This document shows, one piece after another, positions 38,001-51,195 of a stretch of 64,000 nucleotides of DNA (the first letter of the stretch is position 1; each line of letters starts with the position of its first letter). Location: positions 32,203,001 to 32,267,000 of the forward strand of contig JAMPIT010000566.1 in the NCBI GenBank assembly GCA_026261815.1, written 5' to 3'. The position numbers and the translations under genes were made by a program. The notes below the pieces were generated by a model. That model did no database searches. It was given only the letters and a program-made list of their open reading frames with translations, and had not been told where the DNA came from. Source of the stretch: Monarcha castaneiventris obscurior (taxonomy: Eukaryota > Chordata > Aves > Passeriformes > Monarchidae).

Positions 38001-41000
38001 TGTTAAAAAACAGCTTGGATTTCTTCTGGTCAGAGTTGTATTTCATGGGAGGAATTAGTTTTAAAAATCACCTGCTTCCTGAATATAGCTTGGATAGCAG
38101 CACAGTACAATGTTGATTCAAGTTCTCATACATTCTCTTCTTGGTTTTGGGTGGAGTGTTTTTAAGGGCATGGGGGGAAGAGAGGGGAAATGAGGAGAAG
38201 ATTAGATGTCTTTAAATAAGGCTATGAAAAATAACAATGACATCACTACAGTGAAGCATTCATCTTGCCCAGCAGACAACTGTATGAAACCATCTTCCAT
38301 TAGAAAATGAAGATTATTAAATCAGAAGAATTTCACAGGGATTTCATTAACAAGGTTATGAGAATAAATTTCCTTAAACTTCATTTCCACTGGAAAAAGT
38401 ACACCATTTTTTGTTCTGTGTGTTAACAGTAAACTTGAAATACACACCATATTTAACATAATTATGTATGTATAATATGGCATTGTTGAAGCATTTCAAT
38501 GTTTAAAAAAGAAAATTGATACTTAGGGCTGAGTGTATTCTGAGTTTCATGCTGTGGAAAATTTTGATTTTAATTGCAAGATTTGTTTTATGAGAGAAGC
38601 AATGAACAGCTCTACATGTAAATAAAGTTCTATAGCACATGGGGTTGTTACCTACCCTAAGAATTATTGTGTAACATTAGGATTCTATTCTGTTTCTGCT
38701 CACATTCTTGGCAGTCTTCAAGAAAGGTATAAGCCAGCACTGTTGAACTTGGAAGTCAGTGGTCCTTCCTAATACAATATTTTATAGTTCCCAAAAGAGA
38801 GAGAAACTGAGACAGAACTCAAACCAAAGTTGTTAATTTTTCTGTCTTAATACCTTAGTGCATAAACTAAAACATGGTTTTATTTTTTCTTACCAATTTG
38901 TCGAGGAAAAGGAGAAGTTTAAGTTTGTGCCCTGTTTTTGAAAAAGCAGCTAGGAACTAGTACATAAGGGAGAAACCTTTTCATCTAAACAGAGTTTTGG
39001 TGCTTATATATGTTTGCAGAAAATAACATTTTTTCCTAGCATCTGTCTGCAGTGCCATCTGCTACTGTGCTTCAGGCAGCTTTGATTGTGTAAACTCAGC
39101 TTTCCAGTTTGCCAAATGTAGTGACTTTGAAAATGTATCCCCATTCATCCTCTGCTAAGACATTTGGTGCCTTCAGCAGACCCAGTGCAGCATGTACCAA
39201 CCCCTCATCTACAGTGAAAACATTTCTTGTCTCCTCACTTCTGCTTGTGCCTTCTCATGTACCACAGCCATCAGGTCAAGCCTTAGGGACAGATAGCAGT
39301 ATTCTGTCTGTCATCACAAACTTGTATTTAATACACATCTATAGTGACTTTTAATTCCAATATTGGGTTAAGACCTTCATTCACAGTTTTTTAAATATCT
39401 GATAACATTCAATTGCTCACAGCTATTGGAAGACAAGTTAGTACCATAATAATGAGCAATGCTACTACCAACACACTCTTCTGTGTTTCATTGACCTGAA
39501 CCAAACCTTAAAGTCTTGTCATTTTCTGGACTGCTTGTGTAACCATCTCTTATGCTGTTCTTGTACACTTTTTTATCTATTCTTCCGTGGGGTGTAGTGG
39601 GACAAATCCTTCCAATCCCTTTTTTTCCTTCTTCTTCTTGAAAAGGTCCCACCTTAAAACATCCTCTTAGAAGTTGTTTTAGCCCTTGTCATGTCTTCAG
39701 TCAACATAAGCTTCCTGAATTTTACTAAATGATTGTAACAAGGTGAAATAGCCAAGAAGAGAAGGTCCTCAGAGACAAGTCAGAAAAGTCAGACAAAGGC
39801 TCAGCCTTGACAATATGTTGCAAGAGACTTTCTGCACTTCACAGAGGCGAAGTTTGAAGAGATGGGTAGTGTCTGTTTTGGTTTTTTTTTCCCCAGTTGA
39901 ATTGGAAGAAACACACAGGATTTTGAAACGCAAGAGCCCTTCTTGAGCTCTGAAGGAGGAGCAGAATCACACTTCAAACTAAGAGTGAACTGGTAACAAT
40001 TGAGTTTAACTTAATTATGGTAATCAATATAAAACTGAGAGAAAAGGATGATTGGTGCCTTTGGAGCAGAGAGAGATACTAGCAAGGGCATTGCTAATAT
40101 TTTAATATTTTTAGTCATTTTGACACAGCAAAAAGAAAAGCAGGTAATTATTACCAGTGGAAGTGAGATGTTACCAGAGGTGGGAGTAAATATTAGTGTG
40201 CCAAAATAATCTCTGTCTGTGTGCAATTTTGAGTATCCACTAGAATGATGAACTGAGTTTCCAGTGTCATCCTTTGGGTTTCAATCCTTGAGACTCAGGA
40301 CTGAACTGTCCTAGAGGTGGGCCAGTTGTTTTGAGAAGCACCTTGTCCCATGGACAGCCATGCAATTCTGTCCTTCACTGACCACATGAGCTCTTCCATG
40401 TGAGTGCAACACCCCTGTCACAAGGTCTGAGAAAGATGTGTCAGACCAAAGAGGGCATGTGAAGTGTCCCACTTGGCTTTCTTGAGGTCTGTTGTGCTGT
40501 GATCAATACTGATCTCCATTTGAGTCCCAGTGCTCTGGATGAATGGGATCACAGACCCTGAGAGAGATGGATGCTGTTTTGTCCTGTCTGTAAACTTCTC
40601 TCAGAGGCATTGCATCTCTCTGAGAAACCTGTGCAAGGAGCTTGCTCATCCTTCCAGGACCAGAATACGTGAATGTATTAGTGGGAGACTGTACCAGCAG
40701 AACCAGGTTTCACCTGAAGTCCTTGCAAATGAGCACAGAGTTTTTAACCTGGATGGGAAGGACCTGGAGGGGCTCTCCTGCAAAACCTAGCAGGATATCC
40801 TTGTATCCTCGTACCTTCCTAGCCAATGTGGAAGGCATGAGAGTCTTTACTCACAGTAGGCAGCAACTCTGGAGCTAAACTCCTGTAGGTATTATGCAAA
40901 TACCTGGGTAGTATTTGCACTACAAGAGCTTCTCAAGAATTATGTGAATCACAAGACAGCTTGTTATGGCAAACACAATGTATTCAAGACTTTCTTCTGC

Positions 41001-42110
41001 TTCATCACACAATTAAAAAAAGAATTTTATATATTCCTATGTCAGAGAAGGCCTGATTCATGCATTTTTAATTGCTACAATGAAAAATGGTGGAGAAAAT
41101 GCAGAAGTGAACAAAGGTGTGGGAGTTGGCTGAATCAATGCATAGATCAGAAAGTAGAAAAGCTCATTAAATTCTGACGAGTGAACATGGTTTTAAATGT
41201 TAGATGTTTTAAATCCAGTTAAAGTACCAATTTTCACTTTTTGAGACCAAAGCAAAATAAATAAATGTATATTAATGTCAAATGGATCATTTATTGGAAG
41301 TCAGTAGTATATTCTATGGAAAAAGTAAGTTTTCAGAAATTTGCCATTTGAAAGTCATTGTGAGATGAAGGGTCAAAAATAAACAACACTATAATTCTTG
41401 CTAACACCAGGAATTAAGGAAGCTGAGGCTGATGTCTCCTCAAACCAGATGCTCTTGGGATGTATAGCACTGGGTGTCTTAGAGCATGACAGTATATATA
41501 GGGAAAAAGGAACAAGAAGTTCTCATCAAATGAAGCTGGATGTGTTCTTCAGAGGTGACTGTATGGCCTGAGACAGTTGAGTGAAAGGAATGGTAATCTC
41601 ACTTAGCAGAAGAATTAAATTCCCTTTGAAAGTGATGACAGTGCTATTACTCTAAATAGCAACAGGTGGACTAAACGTGAAGAATTTTGGCCTGGAGGAT
41701 CCTAGTCTTGCCCTAAACTGTGTCGAGAAAATGAAGTAGAGTGGAATAACTAGGTGTTTATAATCTAATTTTAAAAATCTATGCTATAATCTAAAGCTGG
41801 TAGAGGCTTTACAGTTGCCTGCAGAAGTCATGTAGAAGTCCTCAGTTCCTCTCAGGTTCTACGGAGAAAGGAGTTGTCCCCATATACACAGAATATTAGT
41901 AACACGTCTGTCTTTCACTGAGTATGAAAAGCATGGACAAAAGGTCCTTCTATGATGCATGTGAGCTGCACTTTAATTCTCATTCCTAAAGGCTTTTTTT
42001 TTCATCAGATATGATTTTTAAAATTTTTAAAATGGGAAAAGCAAGACATAATTTTCTCAAATTTACTGGTTTCTTTCTTCTGCACTCAGACTGCGTCTAC
42101 TCCTGTGCTT

Positions 42111-42139
42111 TTTATTATATATTATAATTATATAATAAA
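42111..42139. repeat. AT-only inverted repeat, 11-bp arms
   Basis: The left arm TTTATTATATA (42111-42121) and the right arm TATATAATAAA (42129-42139) are exact reverse complements with a 7-nt spacer. Arms made only of A and T are expected fairly often by chance. Confidence 0.9.
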
Positions 42140-45100
42140 ATATAATTTTATTAATTATTCCCATTACCATTTTAAAGATTAACATCTCTTCCTCACAACA
42201 ACGACGTAGAAGATAGCCAAGAACTGAGAAGGTTTTCAGATTAAAACAGGTTGGTAAAGGTGTTGTGTGAATAATGGACAGCAGTTGTTCTGTGGACCCT
42301 TTAGCACTTACTAATTATTGACACTTGCAGAAAACTGTCCTTGTCATTAAAGATTAGGTTTCCCCTTCCAATGCTGAGTTCCTATGAGTGTTACTGGGAT
42401 GTAGCTCATTACATTAGAGCAAATAGCTTGTACAGACAAATATTTTAATGCCTGTTACCAAAATTTCTCTATATAATTACTTTCCTTCTGCAGAACAATT
42501 TGTATTTCCAAAGTATATATTAAAAAAGTAAATTCTTGGTGGATTTTACTGACGTTACTAAAATATATTTATAGTAACTACGGTTAATTCATAGCTAACT
42601 ATCATTTCTTTCATCACTTATGATAATTTAGAATGAAAACGTGGCAGTTTTTTTCGAACTGGAACATTCTTTGGATTGCCCAGTATGGCAGATTATAGGA
42701 TTTAATAGTATTCATCAGTATGCTATCAGACCGAATTCTCCCACTTACCTCTTCTTAAAACAGGCTCTCTTTCTCCAATACTGAATAACTTAAATAATTT
42801 CCCTTGATATCAAACCTAGATTAGTCAGATGTGAGAACAAAGAAGAGACCTTCTGGCTAACTGCAAGTAGCTCATGTCCTGCTGTTGAGCATTTATCAGG
42901 ACCATTAAAAGTATGTCAAGTAAGTTCTAGTTCATTGCCTAATTTTATTCCAGGTGGAAGTTTCCATTGAAACAAACCACTGCATTAAATGAAACTATTT
43001 GATACCACTGTGTTCAGGATTGTCTGTATCATATTTTTTAAATGTCTGCAATATAAAACCCTTTAAAACCCTTTCTGGATTTAAAGGTCATCTTTAATGG
43101 CCTTTATTTGAGATGTGACATGTTGGAGATATGTATGTGCTCGGCACACTTAAAAAAAGAAAAGCAGAAAGATAAAATTATCAACTAACTGAATCTGTGA
43201 GGCTGCTGCTTTTGTCCTTAGTGCAAGTGAGAGAATACTGAGGATTATGTCATTTATTCCAGTCAAGAATGACCTCTACCTGTCAAGAAGTGGGTTAGCT
43301 GCAATATAAAGGGGTTTTCACATTTTCCTCTGGATTCAAGTAGAATGGACTTGTTTAAGGCTTAAATATGAACTAATCAAAAGGGCAGAAAACCCCCCAA
43401 CATTTGATAACACTGTTGTGCAGCATTGAGCTATGTAACTTCTACAGCTGCTGAGTTTTATGTGATATGTTAGGTAAAAACTCAAGTTTAAATTAGATGC
43501 AAGTTTCCTAGCCCATAAACTGATCCCAATGTCAGTCAAAAGCAGGTATCTAGGGAAGTGTGCAAGAAAATGGGTGCATGTAACACTCTGCCCCTTATTC
43601 TCCTGCCATCATTGTGTAGATCTCTGTCATATTCCCTTCAACCATACCTTTACTATGATGAAGAGATCTGATTTACAAAGTCATTCTTCATGTAGAAGCC
43701 ATTGTTTATTTCTGATCACTCTTCTTGCCCTTCTTTAGCTCATCTCTAATTGTATTCTATAACTTTTGATACACAAGGATAAAGAATGCATTAAGCAAAC
43801 AATGCATCACATAGGGGCATAATAAAGTTATTTTTTCTTCTTCTTCTATTCCTTTCCTAATTAATTTGAATACTGACCTGCTGTTTTGGTAGGTATTAAG
43901 CCAAAGTTTTCTCTGAATTGTCTATGATAAAGTCAAGATTTTTCTCCTGTGTTATAACAGACATCCCAGAGCCCATCTTTTCAAGCACTGAGTTTGCATC
44001 CCCTGAATATAGAACAAAATATACTCAATTTAATCTGACCTTTTATTTACATTCACTTTCTTTACAATGTTCTGCCAATCTGGACAGCTCTAACACATAT
44101 CCTTGGAGAGGCTGTTCAGTCTTTGTAAACTCCAGTTTAGGTCCAATGAACTTCTTTTGTTGCACTAGTCACGTTTACAGGTATCTGGCGTGCTTTGTGC
44201 TATTTGCTTGTTGCCATCCTTGCAGCTAGGCTCAGGAATGGTATAAACCTTTTTAGGTGCCCTGAGTGAATAAAAAGACTCTTGGTTTCAATGCATCTGG
44301 GCATCAATAGGCCCTTAACCAGTAACAGTTTGTCCTGCAACAGATTTTAATATCGATTCCCATATCCATCACAGGACAATAAGACAGGAATATAACCTTC
44401 CAAATGGCAAATCAACGTGCTCACGTGTTTCAGCCTTAAATATTCATTAATATCTTCCTCTTGTTTCTTTAAAGTTTTGACGTTTACTTAAGTAATTACT
44501 GTCACCTCTAAATGGCTATCCATATTTTGTCCTTCACCAGTATTATTCATGCCTTTGGTTCATCTTAGCTCCTTGAGCCAGCCTTTATCGTGTCTGCCAG
44601 GTGTACTGCGCACATGTATTTTGAATTAATCTCCCTAGTCTGTCAGAGTGTAAGGAAGTTCATTTATTCAAAGAATGGATGAGGGAAGGGAATTCAGCCT
44701 GAGAAACCCTGGTCTTGGTTGTGTTTATGAGTTACTTAAACTGGGCAAAATGCTGCTTTCCATGTGAATAGTTTCAGTGCAAGCAAAGACAATGGCAGAC
44801 ATGAGTAGCCTCAAGTCAAACCCTTTGCCACCAATATGCCTCAAAACAAGCTGATTAATTCTTCAAACTCTTTCATTCCAACTCTTTCATTTCATTCCAT
44901 TCCATACAGCTTTGCTGCACTGCACACATTTCCATCGTGTAAAATCTCATAGCAATGTGCTTTCCCTTCACGAGTGAGATGGCAGCCCTGGTTCAGCAGC
45001 TGGGCACTTTGCTCTGCAACCCATCTCATACTTGCATAAGTAAATGCTTCCTGAGAGTTGGTGTAGTTTCCACAGCTAGGCAAGTAGGTTTACAGGTATA

Positions 45101-46195
45101 AAATGACATGAAAAAGCAGTGCAGTTGCATGAACCTTCTCCTTTGTGGAGTTGGTTGGTCTGACCCTGCGTTGGAAGACTGACTGCCTGGGAAAGTTTGG
45201 GGTGTCATGTGGTGTTGCTTGAACACCCCACTGACGGGCTGGGGACTCAGCCCTGGTACATTGGTGTTAATCCATCAATATTCACATATAAACAATCAAG
45301 AGTGCAGGATAAATTGGCAAGGAACTGAAAGAAAACTGGAATGTCTTTCAAGTCAGGCTCATCTGGATTCAGTGTGACTCCTTCCAGGTGATTTGGAAGA
45401 ACCTGACTCTTAAATTAGAACAAAGAGTGTCTCTGAGTGACAATTTTCCACTTGGAAATGAGAGGCAAAAAGGAATCAGGAGGAAACTAATTATGAGTGT
45501 ATGCTGAATAAACCAAAGTTGCTATTTAAATTTAAAAAATGTTGAAGAAATATGTGAAGTGAAACTGCTCACACAAATTGGTGAAGACAGTCCTGAGCAG
45601 ATTTTGTCAGTGCACAGTGGGGGCTGTGTAAGAACGCTTAGATCCTCCTGAGACGGGAGGTCTGTGGGAATGCTTTGAAGGCAGATAATGAATACAGTCA
45701 GGAAGAAGCAACTGGGGAATGCTAGGAAAAGCCCACTGAGTGTTGAGAAGAATCACACCGGATATCCATCATCACAGGCTCTGTCTTTGATGTGTGCTTT
45801 GGTACAAAGCTTTGGGAGAGAAGAAAATATAACTAAAGAATTCAAAAAAGGAAGCATAAGTTAGCCACTACAAAGTTTATCACTTCTGTCTTCAGCTGAT
45901 ATAAGTGACTGCTATGCCAATAGATGTCCCTAAAGGTATAGTGATTTGATCCATTATGCCTTTTTTGAGTTGATTGTAGTTTAACTTCAAGCCCAAGGAG
46001 AATTTCAACTGGAGAAACAAATAAAATAGTTTAAATTTTTTTTTAAAAAAAGTTGTTTTTAAAATCAAAAGAATATTGCAATTGCATTAAAAATACAGAA
46101 AGAGAATAACAGTTTGAGTTCTCCTGTGTTACAATGGCTGAATGGTGCCTGTAGGTGTATGTCCTATTTGCCTACTGGGTACCTTTAAAAAGCTC

Positions 46196-46230
46196 TTGGT
46201 AACTACTGAAGAAAATATAGTAGTTACCAA
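46196..46230. repeat. Inverted repeat, 12-bp perfect arms
   Basis: The left arm TTGGTAACTACT (46196-46207) is the exact reverse complement of the right arm AGTAGTTACCAA (46219-46230), with an 11-nt spacer. The arms are mixed in composition, so chance is less likely than for an AT-only hairpin. No flanking target-site duplication is obvious. Confidence 0.92.
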
Positions 46231-49054
46231 AAGGACTTTTGGTTCTTAACTCGTAATTTCAGAGAAAAAGACTCATAATGTTTTTGTGTTTTGTTTTGTT
46301 TTCCCTTTCTGTAGATATATGTTACTGATTTTCTTCTGCCATAAATATTTAGGGAAAATGAAACTTACTTGTTGAAAGATTCACTTAAAACAAATTTAAA
46401 TTCTTTCTCCATAAGCAATTTTCTCATCAGATAGTCATCAGACTTGGCACCTCTCTTCCCTGAAACCTTACAATTTGTTAACTTATAAACCGGTCCCTGT
46501 GGCTCAGGCATGCTCTGAGCTCTGGGTTTATTTGCCAAACAGACCAAACACAGATTTCCTTCCCTGTGCTGTAGAGTTCATATCAGACACTGTGCAGTAG
46601 GTTAACATTTTCTGTGCAAGAGGAAAGAGAGAAATTTTTTTAAATTTTACTGCTTTTTGTTGAGGAATGCAACTCCTGCCATCTTCAAAGGATCAAGTCA
46701 ATTTGTAAATTAATAGACCAGACATTATTGCACTAAAGCATTTTCAATTTGAGTTTATGGAAGTAAGCTGTAGTGGCGGATTTATAAACCAAGACATCAT
46801 AAGGTTGCAGTGAACTGAGGTTACAAGTTTGATGTTTCTGGACTGAAAAAATTGCCCAGCTTTCACAGGAACTGACAGATATTATAGCTGTGACACCATT
46901 GTTACTTTTATGGTGTAGGCCCCAAGTGTTTGGGGTTTGTAAACAGAAATGGCTCTAAAACTCTGCAGTGTCAGTTTGGGACTGGACCATGATTGAGATG
47001 GAAAAAAAATCTTGTACCACTCCCTCTCCTCAATTTTGTATGCAACACATAAGAATGGAAGAGCCTTCCTTCAGTGTCTCTGTTGACTCTTGCTTTGCTC
47101 TGTCTTTAAGAAGATGCCAGGAACTTTCCAGGGCAGCCAGTTGCATTTCAGGGGTTTTACACAAAAACTAAGTGGCCCCCAGCTGGGCCCGTGCAGTTTC
47201 TTTGTGAAGCTTTTTTCAGCAAAGTTCATGAAATGTGACTTTTGTAAGCAAACACAAATAAAGGGATTATATTTTTGCTACTCTGTGAGAAAGGGAAATT
47301 ACTGTATCTGATTGCCATGGTCAGTTTGTGTCCTCACATCATTCTGGCAATACCAAACAACTGCAAGCCTGCCCAGTTAAACAAGGCTGAGGCTGCTCCC
47401 TGCTTCTGGAGGAGTGTAACCACAGCAGAGCTGGCTGGTGACTGCAGCACATTGTAACTGTGAAAGAAGTGCAAACTAACAACCCAAATTGACATTTGTA
47501 ACTGCATAACACCAGTCTGCACTTGTCTGATGTTGGGCTGCACCTGTTTCTCCTCTTAGTGTTGATATACATTTCAAGATGTTACCAAAATAAATTAAAT
47601 AAATAAGCAAATGAAATTGATTTAAATGTGCTGGTATTTCTTCAAGCACAAATTAGAATATTTTGGCCCCCCAAAAAATCATACTAAGCTTCTAGCTTCT
47701 CAACTTGAAAGCAATTCCGTGATGTCTCATGGAGGCTGTAGTTTGGCTGCTGTAAATTTCCATTCCTCTCTGTATACTATATATAACAGAGGCAAGAGTC
47801 ACCTTTCTGGTGAGAGAAGAGCCTTTTTCATCATGAGTGTCAATGACCTGAAAATGAAGTTTAGCCACTTGAAGCAGCCAGTATGGGAGAACTAGTACAG
47901 GAGATGACTGAAATACAGCTTCTCCGAACTAGAAGGAGGATATTTCCAAGTCTTTGCAATTATTTTTTGATTAAAGAGAAAACATGCATTTTGCCAAAAC
48001 TCTACTGGGTACCAAAACCAGATTAATCTGAAATTTTCAACCCCACACTGTGCAAATTGATACACTCATCACCTTTTTAAACTCCAGGCTTACAACACAG
48101 CTTATTAACTCTCTTCTTTTCACAAGTCACTCCATGTTATCACCTTTTAAAACCTCTCTCTAGAAAATTATGGAGTTGTGTAGAGCCCACATTCACACAA
48201 TGTAAAATAGAAATATACACTCAGAGATTAAATTATAGATTCTAGTTTCTTCTCTAAACTTTTTCTTTTAACTGATTTATAACTTCCAGACTGCACAGTG
48301 CAAACATTTCTAACATTAACTGAGTGTAATTAAATGAGTCCTCTGAGTCTTTTAAAGATTCTTTTACAGTTGTGTTTGAATAAGTAGGAAAAAAGCTTTA
48401 AAACAAGCATTTCAGGCCTCATTTTCATAATTCTGAGACTCATAAATCAAGAAAAGTTCAGTGAAAAGTTTTCAGTCTTAAAATTGTCAAATATTTAATA
48501 CAAAATTTCCTACCACAAGCAGATGAGAAATTATCTACTGTTTCCTATTTTTAAACTAAATATCCCTTCTTTAGATAGCTGAGCTGCTAACTGAAATGAT
48601 GCTGAATCTGATGGCAGCCACTCATGGAAAAAGGAACCACCCACAGTTTAAACATCATAAAGGTGTTTCAAGTCCTGGGGTCAGGCACATCAACAGTATG
48701 TTTGCATCTGTAGTTAACACATAGAAAAAGTTGTGGCACATAAATGGATGCAACCATAATTCAAGAAGCACTTGACTGTGTTCCAAAATGCCAGTCTGAG
48801 AAAAGCACACTGAGATGTGGTTGAGGGAATGGATTAGCTTTTAAGAAAAATCAGAAGTGAACTGCTAGCAGTGTATTTATGTGTTGTCACTTAGCCCAAC
48901 TGAGATATCTTGAATCTGTGGGTGGATTTGGCTTTTTTGAGTTCTGAAATCAAATATCTTGGCTTTGACCATGTTCAAAATTGGTCCTTGAAGTACAGCT
49001 TCTGACCTTCCCATTGCTTTACATTGTATTTTGCTCATGTTTAAATTAACTATA

Positions 49055-49441
49055 GGTGTCAAAGGATCATTAAGGCTGGAAGAGACCTTCAGGATCTCCA
49101 CTACCACCATCAGCCCAGAGCCACCATAATCACCTAAACCATATCCCCTGGTGTCACGTCCAGATGCCTCAAATGCTTTCAGAGACAGTGACTCCACCAC
49201 TTCCCTGGGCAGCTTATTTCAATGCCTAAGCCTTCTTTCAGTGAGCCAATTTTTCTAGTATCTCATCTGAACTGCCCTTGGCACAACTTCAGGCCATCTC
49301 CTCTCATCTTTTCACTTGAGACATGGCAGAAGAGACCAACCCCCACCTCACTACGACCTCCCTTCAGGTAATTGAGAGCAATGAGGTTCCATTTGACCCT
49401 CCTATTGTCCAGACTAAACAACCCAGCTCCTTCAGGGACTG
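49055..49441 (-). mobile_element. CR1 LINE 3' fragment
   Basis: Read on the plus strand it gives the inverse CR1 3' region: 'AAGGCTGGAAGAGACCTTCAGGATC', 'CACCTAAACCATATCCC', 'AGTGACTCCACCACTTCCCTGGGCAG', 'CTTTCAGTGAGCCAATTTTTC', 'TCTCCTCTCATC', and ends near 'CAACCCAGCTCCTTCAGGGACTG'. The coding portion of ORF2 is broken. The landmark order is complete and colinear, so this is one insertion of about 390 bp with moderate divergence. Confidence 0.92.
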
Positions 49442-51017
49442 TAGGAATTCAGCCTTCAAATTAAAGGCATCTACAGCATGCACATTTGGTGCCTGAATCT
49501 GAGCTGGACTCTATTCCTGCTGCTCTGAAAGGCTGTAAAATAAAGCCTGCCAACAAATATAAGTTATTAGTGTATCCTGCATTTTGTCATAAAACATTAG
49601 TGATGTGAAGAATTCAGGGATGAAAAAGAAATGTGTAGATATATCATAGTTACATTGGAGACAGATCCACTTAGAGTAATGAGATAAACTTTCACACTTC
49701 AGGGTTTAACCAATTCTTTTTGATCACTTCCTGAAAGACATTACAAGATGTGGATGCTTAAAATAGCAAGGGACTGGATTCACAGGTCAATCCTTGGTTC
49801 TGTTGATTAAGACCCAGAGCCTGAAAGATTATTCCCTCCATGAAGAAGTAATTCCCCTAATTGTCCATGACAGGCTGTTTTTGTAACATTCTCTGAAACA
49901 TGCGGCACTTACTGCTCTTGGAAATAGAGTATTGAACTTGATTAATCACAGCTCTAGGCTTGGCCATCCTTACACACTGTATCCAATCAGCCACTTTTGT
50001 TACATGGAATTTATTATCCTATAACCTTTAGGTACCTTAAGCAAGACAAAGTAAACATCTTATTTTTGAAATGCTGACGCATAAGGCTGAGTGGTGGTGG
50101 GGCCAAGGGACCTTGTTCTCATTCATGACCTTTTTCTCTGTGATACTTTAACGCAAGCAGATGTCTGCATCACTGGTGAACCATTCTGCCCTTTGTTTGT
50201 TTCTGCTCACCTGCTTTTTCTACAGATGCTTCCCCCCTTTCTTTTGTTGGACAGTAAAGCATTAATACTTAGTACTGATGCCCAAGAGACATACTAACAA
50301 AGTCCTAGTTCACAGGTGAGTTCACTTAGAGTTTACAAAATCTTCAGCTCTAATGGCTGTATGCCACAAACTTCATGATATTTGCAAAGACGTTCTCAGA
50401 GGATCTTCCTATTTCAGTTTAAGATCCTTCTCTTCTTGGAGTTGGTAAGTTGCCAATTGAACTTTTGGTTACTGAAGGTGTGGGCAGACACCAAGTACAA
50501 TTTAAACTCGCTAATAATAGTTTTACTTCTGCACTGTAGAGGTTAGCATTCCTTGAGACAATTATGGCATCAAAATAAGTCATAGCTGAAGGCACTGACT
50601 GACAGTCATCAGACTCCTGATGCTCACAGGAGCTATAGGAAGGCTGACATTTCAGCTTAGGACAAGGGACTCAATTTCCACTGGCACAAAGGCAGAGCAG
50701 AAAGAAAAACAAGCATGAAATTGTAGTTGAGGATAGATCCTAACTCAGGGGTGCAGGCAGGAAAGGCAATACAAAAAAGTCAGCTGCTTGACATCCCTAC
50801 ATCCCATCACAATATCCTGAGACAAGTGCTGTCAGAGCACTTCCCAGGGGGATGGATGGAGAGATGGACTTTTTATGTGTGCTACATTTACTCTTTTTAA
50901 TACTTCTGAACTAATAATACTGCTAGGGAGGTAACAAAATTTGAATTTCTGCCTTGTATTTCAGCAGAGTAGGGTTTAGGTTTTTTTGATTTTTACTGTT
51001 ATTATTGCTAGTTGTAG
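49442..51017. other. Noncoding spacer between CR1 fragments
   Basis: I see no gene or recognisable element. Open frames do not exceed about 70 codons. Confidence 0.6.
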
Positions 51018-51172
51018 AAATCACAAAATCAGAGGCACAGGGTGGTTGAAATAGGAAGGGACTTCTGGAGGTCATCTGGTCCAACTCCCCTGCTCAGACA
51101 GGAACACATACAAATGATTGTCCAAGACCATGTCCAGATGACTTTTGAAAATCTTCAAGAATGGAGGCTCTC
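51018..51172 (-). mobile_element. CR1 LINE 3' fragment
   Basis: Inverted CR1 3' sequence starts with a degraded 'AATCACAAAATCA'. It continues with 'GGTGGTTGAAATAGGAAGGGACTTCTGGAGGTCATCTGGTCCAACTCCCCTGCTCAGACAGG' type order and 'CCAAGACCATGTCCAGATGACTTTTGAAAATCTTCAAGAATGGAG'. The CTGGAGGTCATCTGGTCCAAC form differs from the other copies here and indicates a different CR1 subfamily. It ends near a short (TCTCAC)n stretch at 51170-51192. Confidence 0.9.
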
Positions 51173-51195
51173 ACTTGCTCTCACTCTCACTCACA
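51170..51195. repeat. (TCTCAC)n short repeat
   Basis: Three to four imperfect TCTCAC/TCTCACT units stand at the right edge of the CR1 fragment, where the element's sequence breaks off. Confidence 0.8.

Larger units (their letters stand above)
33096..49054. other. Long repeat-poor noncoding interval
   Basis: Across about 16 kb I recognise no CR1 or LTR fragment and no plausible exon. The largest frames (103 codons at 36538-36849 and 43918-44229) have no domain signature. Notable small features are a candidate conserved block at 34690-35060, an AT hairpin at 42111-42139, an inverted repeat at 46196-46230, and short A/T runs. Two overlapping plus-strand frames at 40530-40878 lie in slightly GC-richer sequence but show no family resemblance. 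Confidence 0.5.
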
